Shown: one piece after another, positions 52,177 through 61,906 of the stretch | Layout: the number at the start of each line of letters is the position of its first letter | Position numbering within the stretch: position 1 is the first letter of the stretch | Source of the DNA: Bacteroidales bacterium | GTDB taxonomy: Bacteria > Bacteroidota > Bacteroidia > Bacteroidales > UBA932 | Assembly: GCA_024402115.1 (NCBI GenBank) | Contig: JAKSJQ010000003.1 | Span: 1 to 64,000, forward strand | DNA length: 64,000 nucleotides | Direction: 5' to 3' | The notes under the pieces: generated by a model | Told to the model about the DNA's origin: nothing | The model's input: only the letters and a program-made list of their open reading frames with translations | The model's database searches: none | Program-made: the position numbers and the translations under genes

Positions 52177-54174
52177 CTAGAGGACGACTACGAAGCCGCC
52201 GTCAGGCTGAACCTCGATGTTGAGGATGCCGTTCTTTGCCTTTGGCGACTCTGCCTTCACGGTCTCGCGAGCAGCATTGTCTGACCAGAAAGTGTACTCG
52301 GAAGAAGCAGTTCCCTTCTTGTCGAAGCTAAGGCCGAATGCCTTGAGGTCGAGAGCGTACTTGAGAGTAGTCTTCTGGCCGTTCACGCCGGCGATGTACC
52401 ACTTGTCACCGCTCTTTCTTGCCACGATCGCGTACTTGCCTGGATAACCGTCAATGAACCTGACGTCGTCCCACTCGGTAGGAACGGCCCTCATGTAGTC
52501 GAGCTCGGCTGCAGGGGCATCCTCCAGGTTGTTTGGAGCGATTGCGAAGTTCTGTACAGGGTTCTGGAAGAGGACTGCAACAGCGAGCTCGAACGCGTCG
52601 GTGGTCCTGCGGGTGTTGCCACGCTGGTTGTCCCTGTTCCAATGCTTGTTGAGCGGTGATCCGCCGTACTCCATCGCTGCTACTGCATTCCTCATGAAAG
52701 GATGGGTTGATGCATTCACGGCCTCGATGTCGTTGAAGTCCTGTGAGAACATGAGGTTCTCCGATGCGAGGACGGCCTCTGCACCTACGAAGTTAGGATA
52801 CATCCTCTCCCAGCCGCGTGGAAGTGTGCATCCGTGGAAGATCACCATGATTCCATATTCGTTGGCATCGCTGAGGATGTCCTCATAAGTCTGGATCATA
52901 GGCTGCTTGTCGCTGCCGAAGAAGTCGACCTTGATACCCTTCACGCCGATCTTCTTGAGCCATTTCATCTCGGCAGCCCTTTCGATGCTTGTTGACATGC
53001 ATCCCCTCGGACCCTGAGGCGCATCGTTCCATGCACCGTTGGAGTTGTACCACAGGAAGAGGTTCACGCCCTTTGACTGAGCGTATCTTGAAAGCTCCTC
53101 TACCTTGTCCCTGCCGATCTGGGTGTCCCAGAGAGCGTCGACGAGGCAGTACCTGTAACCCATGGCGGCTGCGAGGTCGATGTACTTCACCTGATCCTCG
53201 TATACGGTAGCGCCGTCACCCCACATGATCCAGCTCCAGGTCGACTTTCCATAGACATATTCCTGTGAAGGCTCGTAGAGAGGCTCGACGACGTCGTAAG
53301 GTATGGTGGTCTCGACGATAGGGGCGAGGTTGTCACCGACGGTGATGGTCCTGTATGGAGTGTAGCCCGGGAGGGCGATTGCAACGCTGGAAGTGCCCCA
53401 GCCGCTGATCTCCCTCTCGTCAGGGAATGCGATGGTGTAGAGACCGCCAGCCTGCTCCTCGCTGAGGTGTGAACCTACATATTTGCCGGTCACGCCGGTC
53501 TCCGATACGAGTGCCCAGTTGTCACCCACATGGAAAAGGCAAGGGAAGGTGTAGCCGTTTCCGTACTGAGACTTCTTGTCCATAGGGGCGTCGTACTCGT
53601 AGCCCTCCTCGTATGAAGGCTTGGTCTGAGCGAAGCCTGTCATAGGGTCTGCCTGCGGGGTGAGGAAGGTTGTGGTGGTGAGAGGGAAGTCGAATCCGGT
53701 CGCCTCCTTGAGGATGACGGTGGAGTACCTGTTCCTGAAGGAATCGAGCTTGTAGCGGAAGGCGATGTCATTGTTGCTGACCTCGAAGATAACGCTCATC
53801 TCCTGGCCCTTGCTGTCCTTGAGGACATAGGTGAGCTTGTTCGCGTTGTAGTCGATGTGCGACTTCTTGATCTTCTCCTGGGTGTAGCTCCTGCTGACCG
53901 ACTCGGTCTCTGCAGAGACGAATTCGAGACCCCTGGTGAAATCACCGCTGGTGGTCACAAGGCCGAGAGGGGAGTTTTCGAGGATGGTGTTGGAATCGTA
54001 GCTGACAGTATAGACGGGAGCTCCGCCTCTGACGAGCTTGACACTTACTGAGAGTCTTCCGTCAGGACTGTCCACCTGATTCTCCTGGGCGTTGAAGTTT
54101 CCGAAGCCGAAAGGCTGTGCGGAAGCGATTCCGCAGACGCCGAGGAGCGCGAGCATGAGAATGGTCTTTTTCAT
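52177..54174 (-). CDS. Glycoside hydrolase family 97
   Basis: A 665-aa secreted enzyme (signal MKKTILMLALLGVCGIASAQ). N-terminal beta-sandwich (SPDGRLSVSVKLVRGG), then a (beta/alpha)8 barrel with GYRYCLVDALWD, GVNLFLWYNSNG and GIKVDFFGSD, and C-terminal sandwich. The Asp in KVDFF is where retaining GH97 alpha-galactosidases have their nucleophile, while inverting SusB-type alpha-glucosidases use glutamates elsewhere, so alpha-galactosidase-like retention is my guess. It follows GH30 by 15 nt. Confidence 0.9.
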   Translation of the reverse strand: MKKTILMLALLGVCGIASAQPFGFGNFNAQENQVDSPDGRLSVSVKLVRGGAPVYTVSYDSNTILENSPLGLVTTSGDFTRGLEFVSAETESVSRSYTQEKIKKSHIDYNANKLTYVLKDSKGQEMSVIFEVSNNDIAFRYKLDSFRNRYSTVILKEATGFDFPLTTTTFLTPQADPMTGFAQTKPSYEEGYEYDAPMDKKSQYGNGYTFPCLFHVGDNWALVSETGVTGKYVGSHLSEEQAGGLYTIAFPDEREISGWGTSSVAIALPGYTPYRTITVGDNLAPIVETTIPYDVVEPLYEPSQEYVYGKSTWSWIMWGDGATVYEDQVKYIDLAAAMGYRYCLVDALWDTQIGRDKVEELSRYAQSKGVNLFLWYNSNGAWNDAPQGPRGCMSTSIERAAEMKWLKKIGVKGIKVDFFGSDKQPMIQTYEDILSDANEYGIMVIFHGCTLPRGWERMYPNFVGAEAVLASENLMFSQDFNDIEAVNASTHPFMRNAVAAMEYGGSPLNKHWNRDNQRGNTRRTTDAFELAVAVLFQNPVQNFAIAPNNLEDAPAAELDYMRAVPTEWDDVRFIDGYPGKYAIVARKSGDKWYIAGVNGQKTTLKYALDLKAFGLSFDKKGTASSEYTFWSDNAARETVKAESPKAKNGILNIEVQPDGGFVVVL

Positions 54175-54189
54175 TTCTGGTCTGTGTTA

Positions 54190-55719
54190 TTATTTGTTTC
54201 TGATTATGCAGCTGTTGAAGGAATGCGGTTCGGTGCGGAGGTTGAGGTACTTCCCCTCGATCTTCACGCAGATCTGCGATGCCTCGTCCGTGAAGTTGCC
54301 TGCAGCCACGAGATACCTGCCCTCGCCGCCGTCGGCAAGCCTGTATACAACTACAGGGGTCTTGCTGTATTCACGTCCGGCATAGCCGACCATGCGGCTA
54401 CCAGGAGTCACGAAGTGGCTGAAATGCTTGTATGCATAGTACTCCGGAGTGAGGCGCATCTTCCTTGTCTGGCTATCCACCTGGATGAGGGCGTTCTGCT
54501 TCCATCCCCATGTCGACTCGCCGTGGTCCTTGAGTATGAAGTTCCAGTTGTAGTACTCCTCGCAACCGTTGCCGAGGTTGTCTGCGATGAGGAAGAAAGT
54601 GTGCTCACCAGCTGCCCAGTCCATGTCTCCGTTGCCGCACTCGCTCTCGCTCTGCATGAGCTTCAGCTTCGGGTAGCGTTCGCGGAGGGCAGGGAGGTTC
54701 TCACGGCACTCCCACTGGGTTCCGATTCCCTTGATGTTCTTCTGCAGAGTCCTGTCGTCGAGAATCTTCTCCACATAGTCAAGACGGTTGGTGTTGAACG
54801 TACCGATCCAGAGCTCGACTTCGGGATGTGCCTTCTGGAGCGCCGGGGCGAGGTATTCGTTGTTGAAGCGGAGAGTTCCTTCTGCCGTCCATGCGCATCC
54901 CGGGTATGCTGTGTACGAGTACGCCTCGTTCTGGTACATGACCTTCGTGATTGGGAGACCCTGCTCCGCGTAGAGGTCGATGAAGCGGCAGAACATGCGT
55001 GCATAAGCCTCGAGATAGCGCGGCTCCTGGATGAAATAGTCCTGAAGCGCGAGCCTGCGCGGGAATACACCGCTTCTGTCGCCGAGAAGCTTCATCTCGT
55101 CAGGGTCGACCTCGATGTCTTCGGCAGTCTCGCCCGGACGCTCATAGAGCATGTAGTCCTTGCGCGGGTCCTGGGTGTTGTACCTGCTTGAAAGGACACA
55201 GTATTCATTGTTGATCTTCATCCATGCCGGAGGTGACCATGGGGACACGAAGAGCTGCAGCTGCGGACAGTAGCGCTGAGCGGCCCTCGCAAGAGGGATG
55301 ATGTTCTGCTTGTCGTGCTCGATGTTGAAGTAGCGGAGGTTGAAGTCGCCCGGAACATCGGAGCAGCTGTACCATGCCCTTGCGTAGTCATTCGCGTTCA
55401 TCGATACGCGTCCATGGGTGAAGCGGAGGTCTCCGTCAGCCGCGAATATGCCGTGCATCACGGCTTCCTGATCGTCCCTCGAAAGGAGGTTGAATGCGTC
55501 CCAGTCAAGCTCGTTGAAGGTTGTTCCCCATGCGTGGAAGACGGTGCCGTCCTCGTCGCCCCTGACCTCGATCACGGCAGGGCTCTCAGCCTTGGTGGAG
55601 AGATTCATGCTGCCGGATTCCCATTCCCGGTTCTCAGTGGTGGTGTATGTCGTGACCTTCTGTGCGAAGCATGCGGTACCGATAAGCATCATCGATGCTG
55701 CAATTAATGACTTTTTCAT
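54190..55719 (-). CDS. Glycoside hydrolase family 30-type enzyme
   Basis: A 509-aa secreted clan A hydrolase (signal ending CFAQ). The barrel shows SPWSPPAWMK, acid/base Glu in VMYQNEAYS and nucleophile Glu in LMQSESECGNGD, with an outer beta-sandwich formed by both termini (NREWESGSMNLS; GRYLVAAGNFTDEASQ). The layout fits GH30 (glucosylceramidase, beta-xylosidase, xylanase, beta-glucanase). It heads the leftward GH30-GH97 pair; its exact polymer is not shown. Confidence 0.87.
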   Translation of the reverse strand: MKKSLIAASMMLIGTACFAQKVTTYTTTENREWESGSMNLSTKAESPAVIEVRGDEDGTVFHAWGTTFNELDWDAFNLLSRDDQEAVMHGIFAADGDLRFTHGRVSMNANDYARAWYSCSDVPGDFNLRYFNIEHDKQNIIPLARAAQRYCPQLQLFVSPWSPPAWMKINNEYCVLSSRYNTQDPRKDYMLYERPGETAEDIEVDPDEMKLLGDRSGVFPRRLALQDYFIQEPRYLEAYARMFCRFIDLYAEQGLPITKVMYQNEAYSYTAYPGCAWTAEGTLRFNNEYLAPALQKAHPEVELWIGTFNTNRLDYVEKILDDRTLQKNIKGIGTQWECRENLPALRERYPKLKLMQSESECGNGDMDWAAGEHTFFLIADNLGNGCEEYYNWNFILKDHGESTWGWKQNALIQVDSQTRKMRLTPEYYAYKHFSHFVTPGSRMVGYAGREYSKTPVVVYRLADGGEGRYLVAAGNFTDEASQICVKIEGKYLNLRTEPHSFNSCIIRNK

Positions 55720-55830
55720 TTTCGTGTTATTATTGACCCAAAGATACGCATTTTGATTATTCCATAACTCTATTTGTCAAAATGGTAACTGAAGAATGGC
55801 GAGGTTTTCTTTTCGATGAAGAAATATTGT

Positions 55831-55838
55831 TAGATTTG
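55831..55838 (+). promoter_or_regulatory. -7 box TAGATTTG of the sensor kinase gene
   Basis: Exact TAnnTTTG match, 25 nt before the start codon at 55864; the -33 region is T-rich without a clear TTG. Confidence 0.45.
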
Positions 55839-55863
55839 TTGAGGCTTGTCAACGAATCTAGTT

Positions 55864-58170
55864 ATGCGAATCTATACCATCTTAGTCGGTCTTTTGCTTT
55901 CTCTCTCCGTATGGGCTGCGCAAGGAAGCCAAGCGATGTCCCATCAATCGGTTTATACTACTGATCCTGAAATAGACTTGCTCGTCATCTCATCGTATTC
56001 TTCATACTACAGGTGGAGCAGCAACATCACCGAGCACATAGCACAGACCAGTGCCAGGAATTATGGAAAGAAGGTATCTACCGTGTCTTTGTCGCTTATG
56101 CGTGTGAATACGAAACAGGACATGGATTCGCTGACGGTGAGCCTTCGCCGTACTCTCGATGAATTTCGCCCGAGGAATATCGTTGTCGTTGGCAGCAGCT
56201 CATTTGCGTTCTGTGATGACATCAATGATTGGTATCCGGATATCCCAATGGTCCTGATCGGTGGTCAGACCATGGCGGGAACGAAAGAGCAGGTGCTGAG
56301 GAAGGAGGCCATAACGGAAGGAAACTCGATCACGACTTCTGACCTGAGAGCGAAATACAATATCACAGTCCAGAACACCCCTGTTTTCCTCAAGGAGGAG
56401 CTGGCTATGATAGTGGACATGATGCCTGAGCTGAAAACAATATACTATATCAACGGAGAAGATCAGTTCAGCAAGAGCAAAGAGCTTATTTTCCGGCAGC
56501 ATCTGAGCGAGTTCAGTGACAGTATAGAATTGAGAACGCTCAACAGCGGAGAGATGAATACCGAGGAACTGCTCGAAATCACCAAATCGCTGGATCCTCG
56601 CACGAATGCCATTATCTACGCGTCGTGGCTCAACGTGAACATGGCGAAGAATTCACCTTTCCTGATGAATCAGGTGGTCTATCTTCTGGATCAGTCCAGC
56701 GCCCCTATGTTCGTGCTCCGAGACAACGGTATGATGGAAGAGCATAGTGATATTGTCGGTGGTTGTTTCCTTGATGAGGCTGACTACTACAAGAGTCTTG
56801 ACCACTGCCTTGAACAGATCTTCGCCGGAACGCCTGCACGTGATATCCCAGACTATGTTGCCCCAAGTCCTGTCAAGATGTTCAATTACGGTGCTCTGAA
56901 ACGCTATGGTATTGATGAGTCGAACTGGCCTGAGGATGCGATAATCATGGACAAGCCGTTGCCGTTCTACAAGGAATACAGCGATGCTATCTATATCGTC
57001 CTGTTTGTCATATTGTCCTATCTTATCCTGTTCCTTGCGACGATTGCTCTGAAGAACAGGAAGATGAATCAGATGTCCCAATACTATAAGAATCTCGTTG
57101 ACAACCTTCCTATTCACTACGTCAAGCTCAAGCTTGTCCGCGATGACGATGGACTTGTATTCGAACTAAAGGGACTTTTCGCAAATCAGGCGTTCAAGCG
57201 CGTTTCCCAGTCTCTTGGCGGCCTTTTCATCGGTGTGGGTGCCCATACTGTCCTGCCCAAGTCCGCAGATGATTTCATCTCAAACGTCAATAATGCGGCA
57301 AAGAAAGACCTCCCGTACACCAGATTCATGTTCAATCTGGTCGAACTGGGTACGTATTATGAGATGGTAGTGCTTTTCAATGACGACGATACCATCGATG
57401 TGTTTGCAATCAACATGACTGAACAGAAGCTGGCTGAAGAAGCCCTCAAGATTGCAAAGGAGAAGGCTGAGAATTCGGATAAGCAGAAGACTCGTTTCGT
57501 ACAGAACATGAGTCACGAGATCCGAACTCCGCTTAATGCGATCGTCGGATTTGCACAGCTGCTGTCCCTTCCTGACGGATATAACACTGAGGAGGAGAAG
57601 AACCAGTATTCAAGCTTCATCCAGAGCAACTCGAACATGCTGATGATGCTCATAGATGACATTCTGGATCTTGGCGATGTGGAGAATGGAAACTATAAGG
57701 TCGAGTTGGGTGATGCACCGTGCAACGAGATGTGCCGACAGGCAATAAAGTCAGTTGAATACAGGACTCCTGAAGGCGTCAGGATGTACTTCACGACAGA
57801 GGTGGATGATTCATTCGTTGTCTATACTGACCCGCGAAGGGTGCAGCAGGTACTCATCAACTATCTCACAAACGCCTGCAAGCATACTGCTGAAGGTGAG
57901 ATTCAGGTCCACCTCTCGAAAAGCGAGGAACCAGGCAAGCTGGTGTTCAGCGTTAGAGATACTGGAACTGGTGTGCCACCGGAGCAGGCGGAAAACATTT
58001 TCGAGCGTTTTTCTAAGCTGGATGCATTCAAGCAAGGAGCTGGACTCGGACTCAATATCTGTCGCACTATCGCAGACAAACTCGGTGGAAGTGTCCGTCT
58101 GGATACCTCCTACACGGATGGCGCACGTTTCCTGTTCGTGCTGCCGTTGATAGAAAAGACTACAGTCTGA
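55864..58170 (+). CDS. Membrane sensor histidine kinase with periplasmic ABC-substrate-binding-like sensor
   Basis: A 768-aa kinase; ATG 55864 gives a signal peptide (YTILVGLLLSLSVWAAQ). A periplasmic region (about 25-370) has the pattern of substrate-binding proteins: DLLVISSYSSYYRWS, IVVVGSSSFAF, VLIGGQTMAG. One membrane span lies near 375-397, a PAS-like stretch follows, then HisKA with the phospho-acceptor in NMSHEIRTPLNAIVGF (His about 551), and HATPase motifs (LINYLTNACKHT, DTGTGVP, GAGLGLNICRTI). No receiver domain and no response regulator gene are present. The ligand is unknown; neighbouring genes suggest a sugar or oligosaccharide. Confidence 0.9.
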   Translation: MRIYTILVGLLLSLSVWAAQGSQAMSHQSVYTTDPEIDLLVISSYSSYYRWSSNITEHIAQTSARNYGKKVSTVSLSLMRVNTKQDMDSLTVSLRRTLDEFRPRNIVVVGSSSFAFCDDINDWYPDIPMVLIGGQTMAGTKEQVLRKEAITEGNSITTSDLRAKYNITVQNTPVFLKEELAMIVDMMPELKTIYYINGEDQFSKSKELIFRQHLSEFSDSIELRTLNSGEMNTEELLEITKSLDPRTNAIIYASWLNVNMAKNSPFLMNQVVYLLDQSSAPMFVLRDNGMMEEHSDIVGGCFLDEADYYKSLDHCLEQIFAGTPARDIPDYVAPSPVKMFNYGALKRYGIDESNWPEDAIIMDKPLPFYKEYSDAIYIVLFVILSYLILFLATIALKNRKMNQMSQYYKNLVDNLPIHYVKLKLVRDDDGLVFELKGLFANQAFKRVSQSLGGLFIGVGAHTVLPKSADDFISNVNNAAKKDLPYTRFMFNLVELGTYYEMVVLFNDDDTIDVFAINMTEQKLAEEALKIAKEKAENSDKQKTRFVQNMSHEIRTPLNAIVGFAQLLSLPDGYNTEEEKNQYSSFIQSNSNMLMMLIDDILDLGDVENGNYKVELGDAPCNEMCRQAIKSVEYRTPEGVRMYFTTEVDDSFVVYTDPRRVQQVLINYLTNACKHTAEGEIQVHLSKSEEPGKLVFSVRDTGTGVPPEQAENIFERFSKLDAFKQGAGLGLNICRTIADKLGGSVRLDTSYTDGARFLFVLPLIEKTTV

Positions 58171-58182
58171 GCTATGGCCTGA

Positions 58183-59439
58183 TCAAAGCGTTATGGCGTC
58201 GACCAGACTTTCTGTGTGATGGCCGGGGATTATCACATGGTGGTTGCCAAGCGGCTCTGTCAGCATGTAGTCTCGCAATCCTTTGGCCTTGACTATGATC
58301 TGAGTCCTGCAGAGATTGTTCTCGTACTGGTTTCTCTCTATTTCAACATCCTCGATCACGCATTCGTTCAGGTCTGCTCCGATCTTTATGACGGTAGCTG
58401 CACCCGGCGCGAATTCTCCGTGAACCGCCACGCCTGTTCCGGATTCGAAATGGGTGTCATAGCAGTAGTTTTCGATGATGTCAAGCGGAACGGTGCAGTG
58501 GGCAAAGAGCAGACTGTCACCCTGAGCCTTCGACAGGTTGACCTGAAAGCTGGACTTTGATGTCACCTCCTTTGCCACGGCCATCGTAAGCATTGCCGGC
58601 ACATCGCCCTCGCAGGTGCCTGTGATGCCTTCGCTGTTGAGGATGGCCAGAGCCATGCAGCCGGTATTGCCTATGGTTCCGAGAAGGTCGAAACAGCGGA
58701 TGGTGAGGCCGGACAGACCGTACCTGTCGACAATCTTCCTCTGAGCGCAGTAGACCGCTATGGATCTGCTGAAGCTTTCCGGGCTGATGGGCTTGCCGTA
58801 TTTAGCTGTGTTGAGGTCTTTGAGTCCGGCCTTTTCAATTGCTGTCCTGATCTCCCCGCAGCTGACCGTCTCTATCTCACGCAGCAGCTCGGACATCTCT
58901 ATTTCAATCAGCTCCACTCCGAGCATCTCCCTTGCCTTTGCCGGATCCACGTCGCTGCTGATGAGCCAGTCGGACGGTTTCCCTATGACACCCATCTTCC
59001 TGCCCTCGAGAATTCTGTTCTTCATGAGTTTCCTCCTCATGCTTCCGGAAGTCGTGACAGTCGATCCTTTGAGTGTACGGGCAATCTCGTCCGCACTTCC
59101 GTGGACTATCTGCCCGGGTATGTCGTGCTGACGCAGGTAGGAGAGTATTTCCATGGACGCAGCGAGCGAATTGCTCTGTCCGCTGGTGAGCAGCCGTACG
59201 GTCTTGCCTCCGGGAATGATGGGAGAGCCATCCTCGGCGAATACGGCCTTGAAACTGCCTTCAGTCCCTCCGGTTCTTACGTAAATCACATCATCTCCCT
59301 GGCCGTAGTCTCCGTAATGCTGACCCTTGTGACAGAACCCGCTGTCCATGGCTTTCTCTATATCTTGAATGAAACGCTCCTCACGGGCGTTGAGGGACAT
59401 CTCGCCGTGCAGATCGGATGTAAGTGTGTAAAGGTTCAT
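58183..59439 (-). CDS. L-fucose/L-arabinose isomerase-family protein
   Basis: A 418-aa protein; ATG 59439 gives MNLYTLTSDLHGEM. The middle and C-terminal regions resemble the fucose/arabinose isomerase fold: RCFDLLGTIGNTGCMALAILNSEGITGTCEGDVPAMLTM with metal-binding Glu/Asp, and HGEFAPGAATVIKIGADL. It is shorter than FucI (about 590 aa), lacking much of the N-terminal domain, so it belongs to the smaller subgroup of uncertain substrate. It is convergent with the kinase gene (12-nt gap). Confidence 0.75.
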   Translation of the reverse strand: MNLYTLTSDLHGEMSLNAREERFIQDIEKAMDSGFCHKGQHYGDYGQGDDVIYVRTGGTEGSFKAVFAEDGSPIIPGGKTVRLLTSGQSNSLAASMEILSYLRQHDIPGQIVHGSADEIARTLKGSTVTTSGSMRRKLMKNRILEGRKMGVIGKPSDWLISSDVDPAKAREMLGVELIEIEMSELLREIETVSCGEIRTAIEKAGLKDLNTAKYGKPISPESFSRSIAVYCAQRKIVDRYGLSGLTIRCFDLLGTIGNTGCMALAILNSEGITGTCEGDVPAMLTMAVAKEVTSKSSFQVNLSKAQGDSLLFAHCTVPLDIIENYCYDTHFESGTGVAVHGEFAPGAATVIKIGADLNECVIEDVEIERNQYENNLCRTQIIVKAKGLRDYMLTEPLGNHHVIIPGHHTESLVDAITL

Positions 59440-59496
59440 GGTAAATTTCTTGTTCGGTAAAAATAGCGATTCTCTCCGAGATTCGCTTATTTTGTT

Positions 59497-59504
59497 TAAT
59501 TTTG
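59497..59504 (+). promoter_or_regulatory. -7 box TAATTTTG upstream of the metallopeptidase-CE15 operon
   Basis: Exact TAnnTTTG match, 28 nt before the start at 59533; no TTG at the usual distance. Confidence 0.45.
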
Positions 59505-59532
59505 TGAGTGTAATATCAATCAGAAGATTCAA

Positions 59533-60471
59533 ATGAAAAAAACAGCCTTCATTGCAGTTCTTACAGCCGCTCTTTTCTCATTCGGCGCGTCTTGCGACAA
59601 TGGCGGGGTCGTCGATCCTGCCAAGAACCCCGGCAAGACCGAGATACCTGATGGACCGGGCACTCCGGGCGAAAACCCAGGCGAAGATCCGGGTGAGAAC
59701 CCAGGCGAGGACGGCAAGGACGTGGTGACCACCCCTCCAGCAGACCTTACCCAGTGGCTCAACTATAAGGAATCACCGCTCGACCCTTTCTACCAGAAGT
59801 ACGTGAACTGCGACGGACTCCCTGTCCTCTCTTCCAAGAATGTCGCTGACGAGGCACTTCTCCAGGCCTGCTACATCGCAAGGGAGATGACCAGAAAGCA
59901 TCCTGAGGCGAGGACCGAGATGATAAAGTGCCACTTCCGCATCGGAGTAGTCGGATACAAGGAGAATATCACAGACCTTCCAGAGTGCAGTGTCATGCCT
60001 ATCTGGTGGCCTGATACAGACTGGAATGCCCGTGGACGCGGATATGGCGCGACCGAGGCTCTGCCGGTGATGTCAATAGGTGAGGAGAACCTCATCAAGA
60101 TTCCGAATTTCCAGGAAAGGTACTACAGCGAGAGCATCATGGTCCATGAGTTCGGACACAATGTCGATTTCGCAATGCGCCGCGTGGACTCAAAGTTCAA
60201 GAAGGACCTTGTCAACGCTTATAACAACGCCAAGGTTAAGGGACTCTGGAAAGGTACATATTCTATGGACAACGATGCCGAATACTTCGCCGAGGGTGCG
60301 CAGGCATGGTACAACACCTGCCGAATGGTCGTACCTAACGTGAACGGCAGCGGATCGTTCAAGCTCAAGACCCGCGAGCAGCTCAAGGACTATGACCCTA
60401 TGCTCTACGACCTCCTCGCGTACACTTTCCCTGAGGAGCAGCTCACAGGCTATCATTTCGATTACGAATAG
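59533..60471 (+). CDS. Zinc metallopeptidase-like lipoprotein (HEFGH)
   Basis: A 312-aa lipoprotein: signal MKKTAFIAVLTAALFSFGASC, then a low-complexity acidic/Pro linker with GENPGED-type repeats (residues about 33-62). The catalytic domain has HEFGHNVDF (HExxH) and, about 50 residues on, DAEYFAEGAQAWYN whose Glu would be the third zinc ligand, a gluzincin pattern. It is 30 nt upstream of CE15, so co-transcribed. No named family is assigned with certainty; the substrate is unknown. Confidence 0.72.
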   Translation: MKKTAFIAVLTAALFSFGASCDNGGVVDPAKNPGKTEIPDGPGTPGENPGEDPGENPGEDGKDVVTTPPADLTQWLNYKESPLDPFYQKYVNCDGLPVLSSKNVADEALLQACYIAREMTRKHPEARTEMIKCHFRIGVVGYKENITDLPECSVMPIWWPDTDWNARGRGYGATEALPVMSIGEENLIKIPNFQERYYSESIMVHEFGHNVDFAMRRVDSKFKKDLVNAYNNAKVKGLWKGTYSMDNDAEYFAEGAQAWYNTCRMVVPNVNGSGSFKLKTREQLKDYDPMLYDLLAYTFPEEQLTGYHFDYE

Positions 60472-60501
60472 GATACAGAGAACACTTATAACCACATAGA
60501 C

Positions 60502-61905
60502 ATGAAGATACATTCTCTTCTCAGCGCGGCCCTGCTTGCATTGATGCTTTCGCAGGGCGAGGCTTCGGCTCAGTTCGGCTTCCCAAGGATGAACAGGGAC
60601 AGCCTTGATGCACTTACAAACGCCGATCAGGCGAACATGATGAAGCAGCTCGGCCTGACCAGTCTCAGACCCGGCCGTGACGGTTATTCAACCGATCCGG
60701 CGATAGGTGCGAACTACGACGAGATGATCGCCAACCCGTATCTGAACTATCCTGACCCGCTGGTGAACTTCGACGGCAGGAAGGTGAAGAACGCGAAGAT
60801 GTGGTTCAACGTGCGCCGTCCCGAGCTCATCAAGGTCTTCGAGGACGAGTTCTATGGACACATCCCAGCCAACGTTCCGGGAGTGAAATGGCAGGTCGTC
60901 AGCGAAGAGAGGAAGATGGTCGGCTCGACTCCGTGCATCAGCAGGCAGCTTGCAGGTGTCGTCGACAATTCATCATACCCTGCCATAGAGGTGACCATCC
61001 AGGCCGAGATCGTATGGCCGGAGAACGCGCCGAAGAACATCCCTGTCATCATGGAGTTCGGCTTCATCATGGGCAACATGCCGATGAGGATGCCTATGGG
61101 ACCTAACGCCGGCCCTCAGCGCAAGCCGTGGACCGAGCAGGTGGTTGAGCGCGGCTGGGCTGCATGCACCATCAATCCGACCTCGTTCCAGACGGACGGC
61201 GCGCATGGCCTCCGTCAGGGCATCATCGGACTCTGCAACAAGGGAGAGTACCGCAAGCCGACAGACTGGGGTACGCTCCGTGCATGGGGCTGGGGAGCGT
61301 CTAAGCTCGTGGACTATTTCGAGAGCGAGCCTCAGTTCGATGCGACCAAGGTTGCAGTCGAGGGTAACTCAAGGTATGGAAAGACAGCCCTTGTGGCAGC
61401 TGTGTTCGACGACAGGATCGCAGCGTCCTTCCCGTCATCGGCGGGAAAGGCCGGCACTGCACCTTGGAGACGTTTCTGCGGTGAGACCGTCGAGAACATC
61501 GCAGCAAGCAGCGAATATCACTGGATGTGCGGAAACTTCCTCAAATATGCGAGCGACCCGTATTCTGCTGCAGACATGCCTGTGGACCAGCATGAACTCG
61601 TCGCAATCTGCGCACCGCGTCCTGTGCTCGTTTCGAGCGGCACCTTCTCTGCTGACAAGTGGCAGGACCTCATCGGCATGCACATGACAGCGCGCATGGC
61701 TTCTCCTGTCTATGATCTCGTGTGTGACGGTGGACTCAGAGGTGACACTCCTGAAATCCGTACAGACATTTTCCCAGGCATGAATGTGGGACTAATGGGC
61801 GGACGCCTTGCGTTCCGTATGCACGATGGCGGACATGAGCCAGGTCCGAACTGGCCGTACTTCCTCGACATGTTCGACAAATATGTCGTGAAGGGACAGA
61901 AATAG
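60502..61905 (+). CDS. CE15-type glucuronoyl esterase
   Basis: A 467-aa secreted alpha/beta hydrolase (signal ending GEASAQ). The nucleophile motif VEGNSRYGKTALVAA corresponds to GCSRNGKG of CE15; the His is in HDGGHEPGPNWPYF near the end. CE15 enzymes cleave ester bonds between glucuronoxylan and lignin. Together with GH43 and CE1 genes elsewhere in the window it points to plant cell wall use. The final stop lies 1 nt from the convergent patatin stop. Confidence 0.87.
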   Translation: MKIHSLLSAALLALMLSQGEASAQFGFPRMNRDSLDALTNADQANMMKQLGLTSLRPGRDGYSTDPAIGANYDEMIANPYLNYPDPLVNFDGRKVKNAKMWFNVRRPELIKVFEDEFYGHIPANVPGVKWQVVSEERKMVGSTPCISRQLAGVVDNSSYPAIEVTIQAEIVWPENAPKNIPVIMEFGFIMGNMPMRMPMGPNAGPQRKPWTEQVVERGWAACTINPTSFQTDGAHGLRQGIIGLCNKGEYRKPTDWGTLRAWGWGASKLVDYFESEPQFDATKVAVEGNSRYGKTALVAAVFDDRIAASFPSSAGKAGTAPWRRFCGETVENIAASSEYHWMCGNFLKYASDPYSAADMPVDQHELVAICAPRPVLVSSGTFSADKWQDLIGMHMTARMASPVYDLVCDGGLRGDTPEIRTDIFPGMNVGLMGGRLAFRMHDGGHEPGPNWPYFLDMFDKYVVKGQK

Positions 61906-61906
61906 A

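Noticed and set aside
55864..58170. Hybrid two-component system of the polysaccharide-locus type
   Set aside because: There is no receiver or AraC domain at the C-terminus; the protein ends after the ATPase domain.
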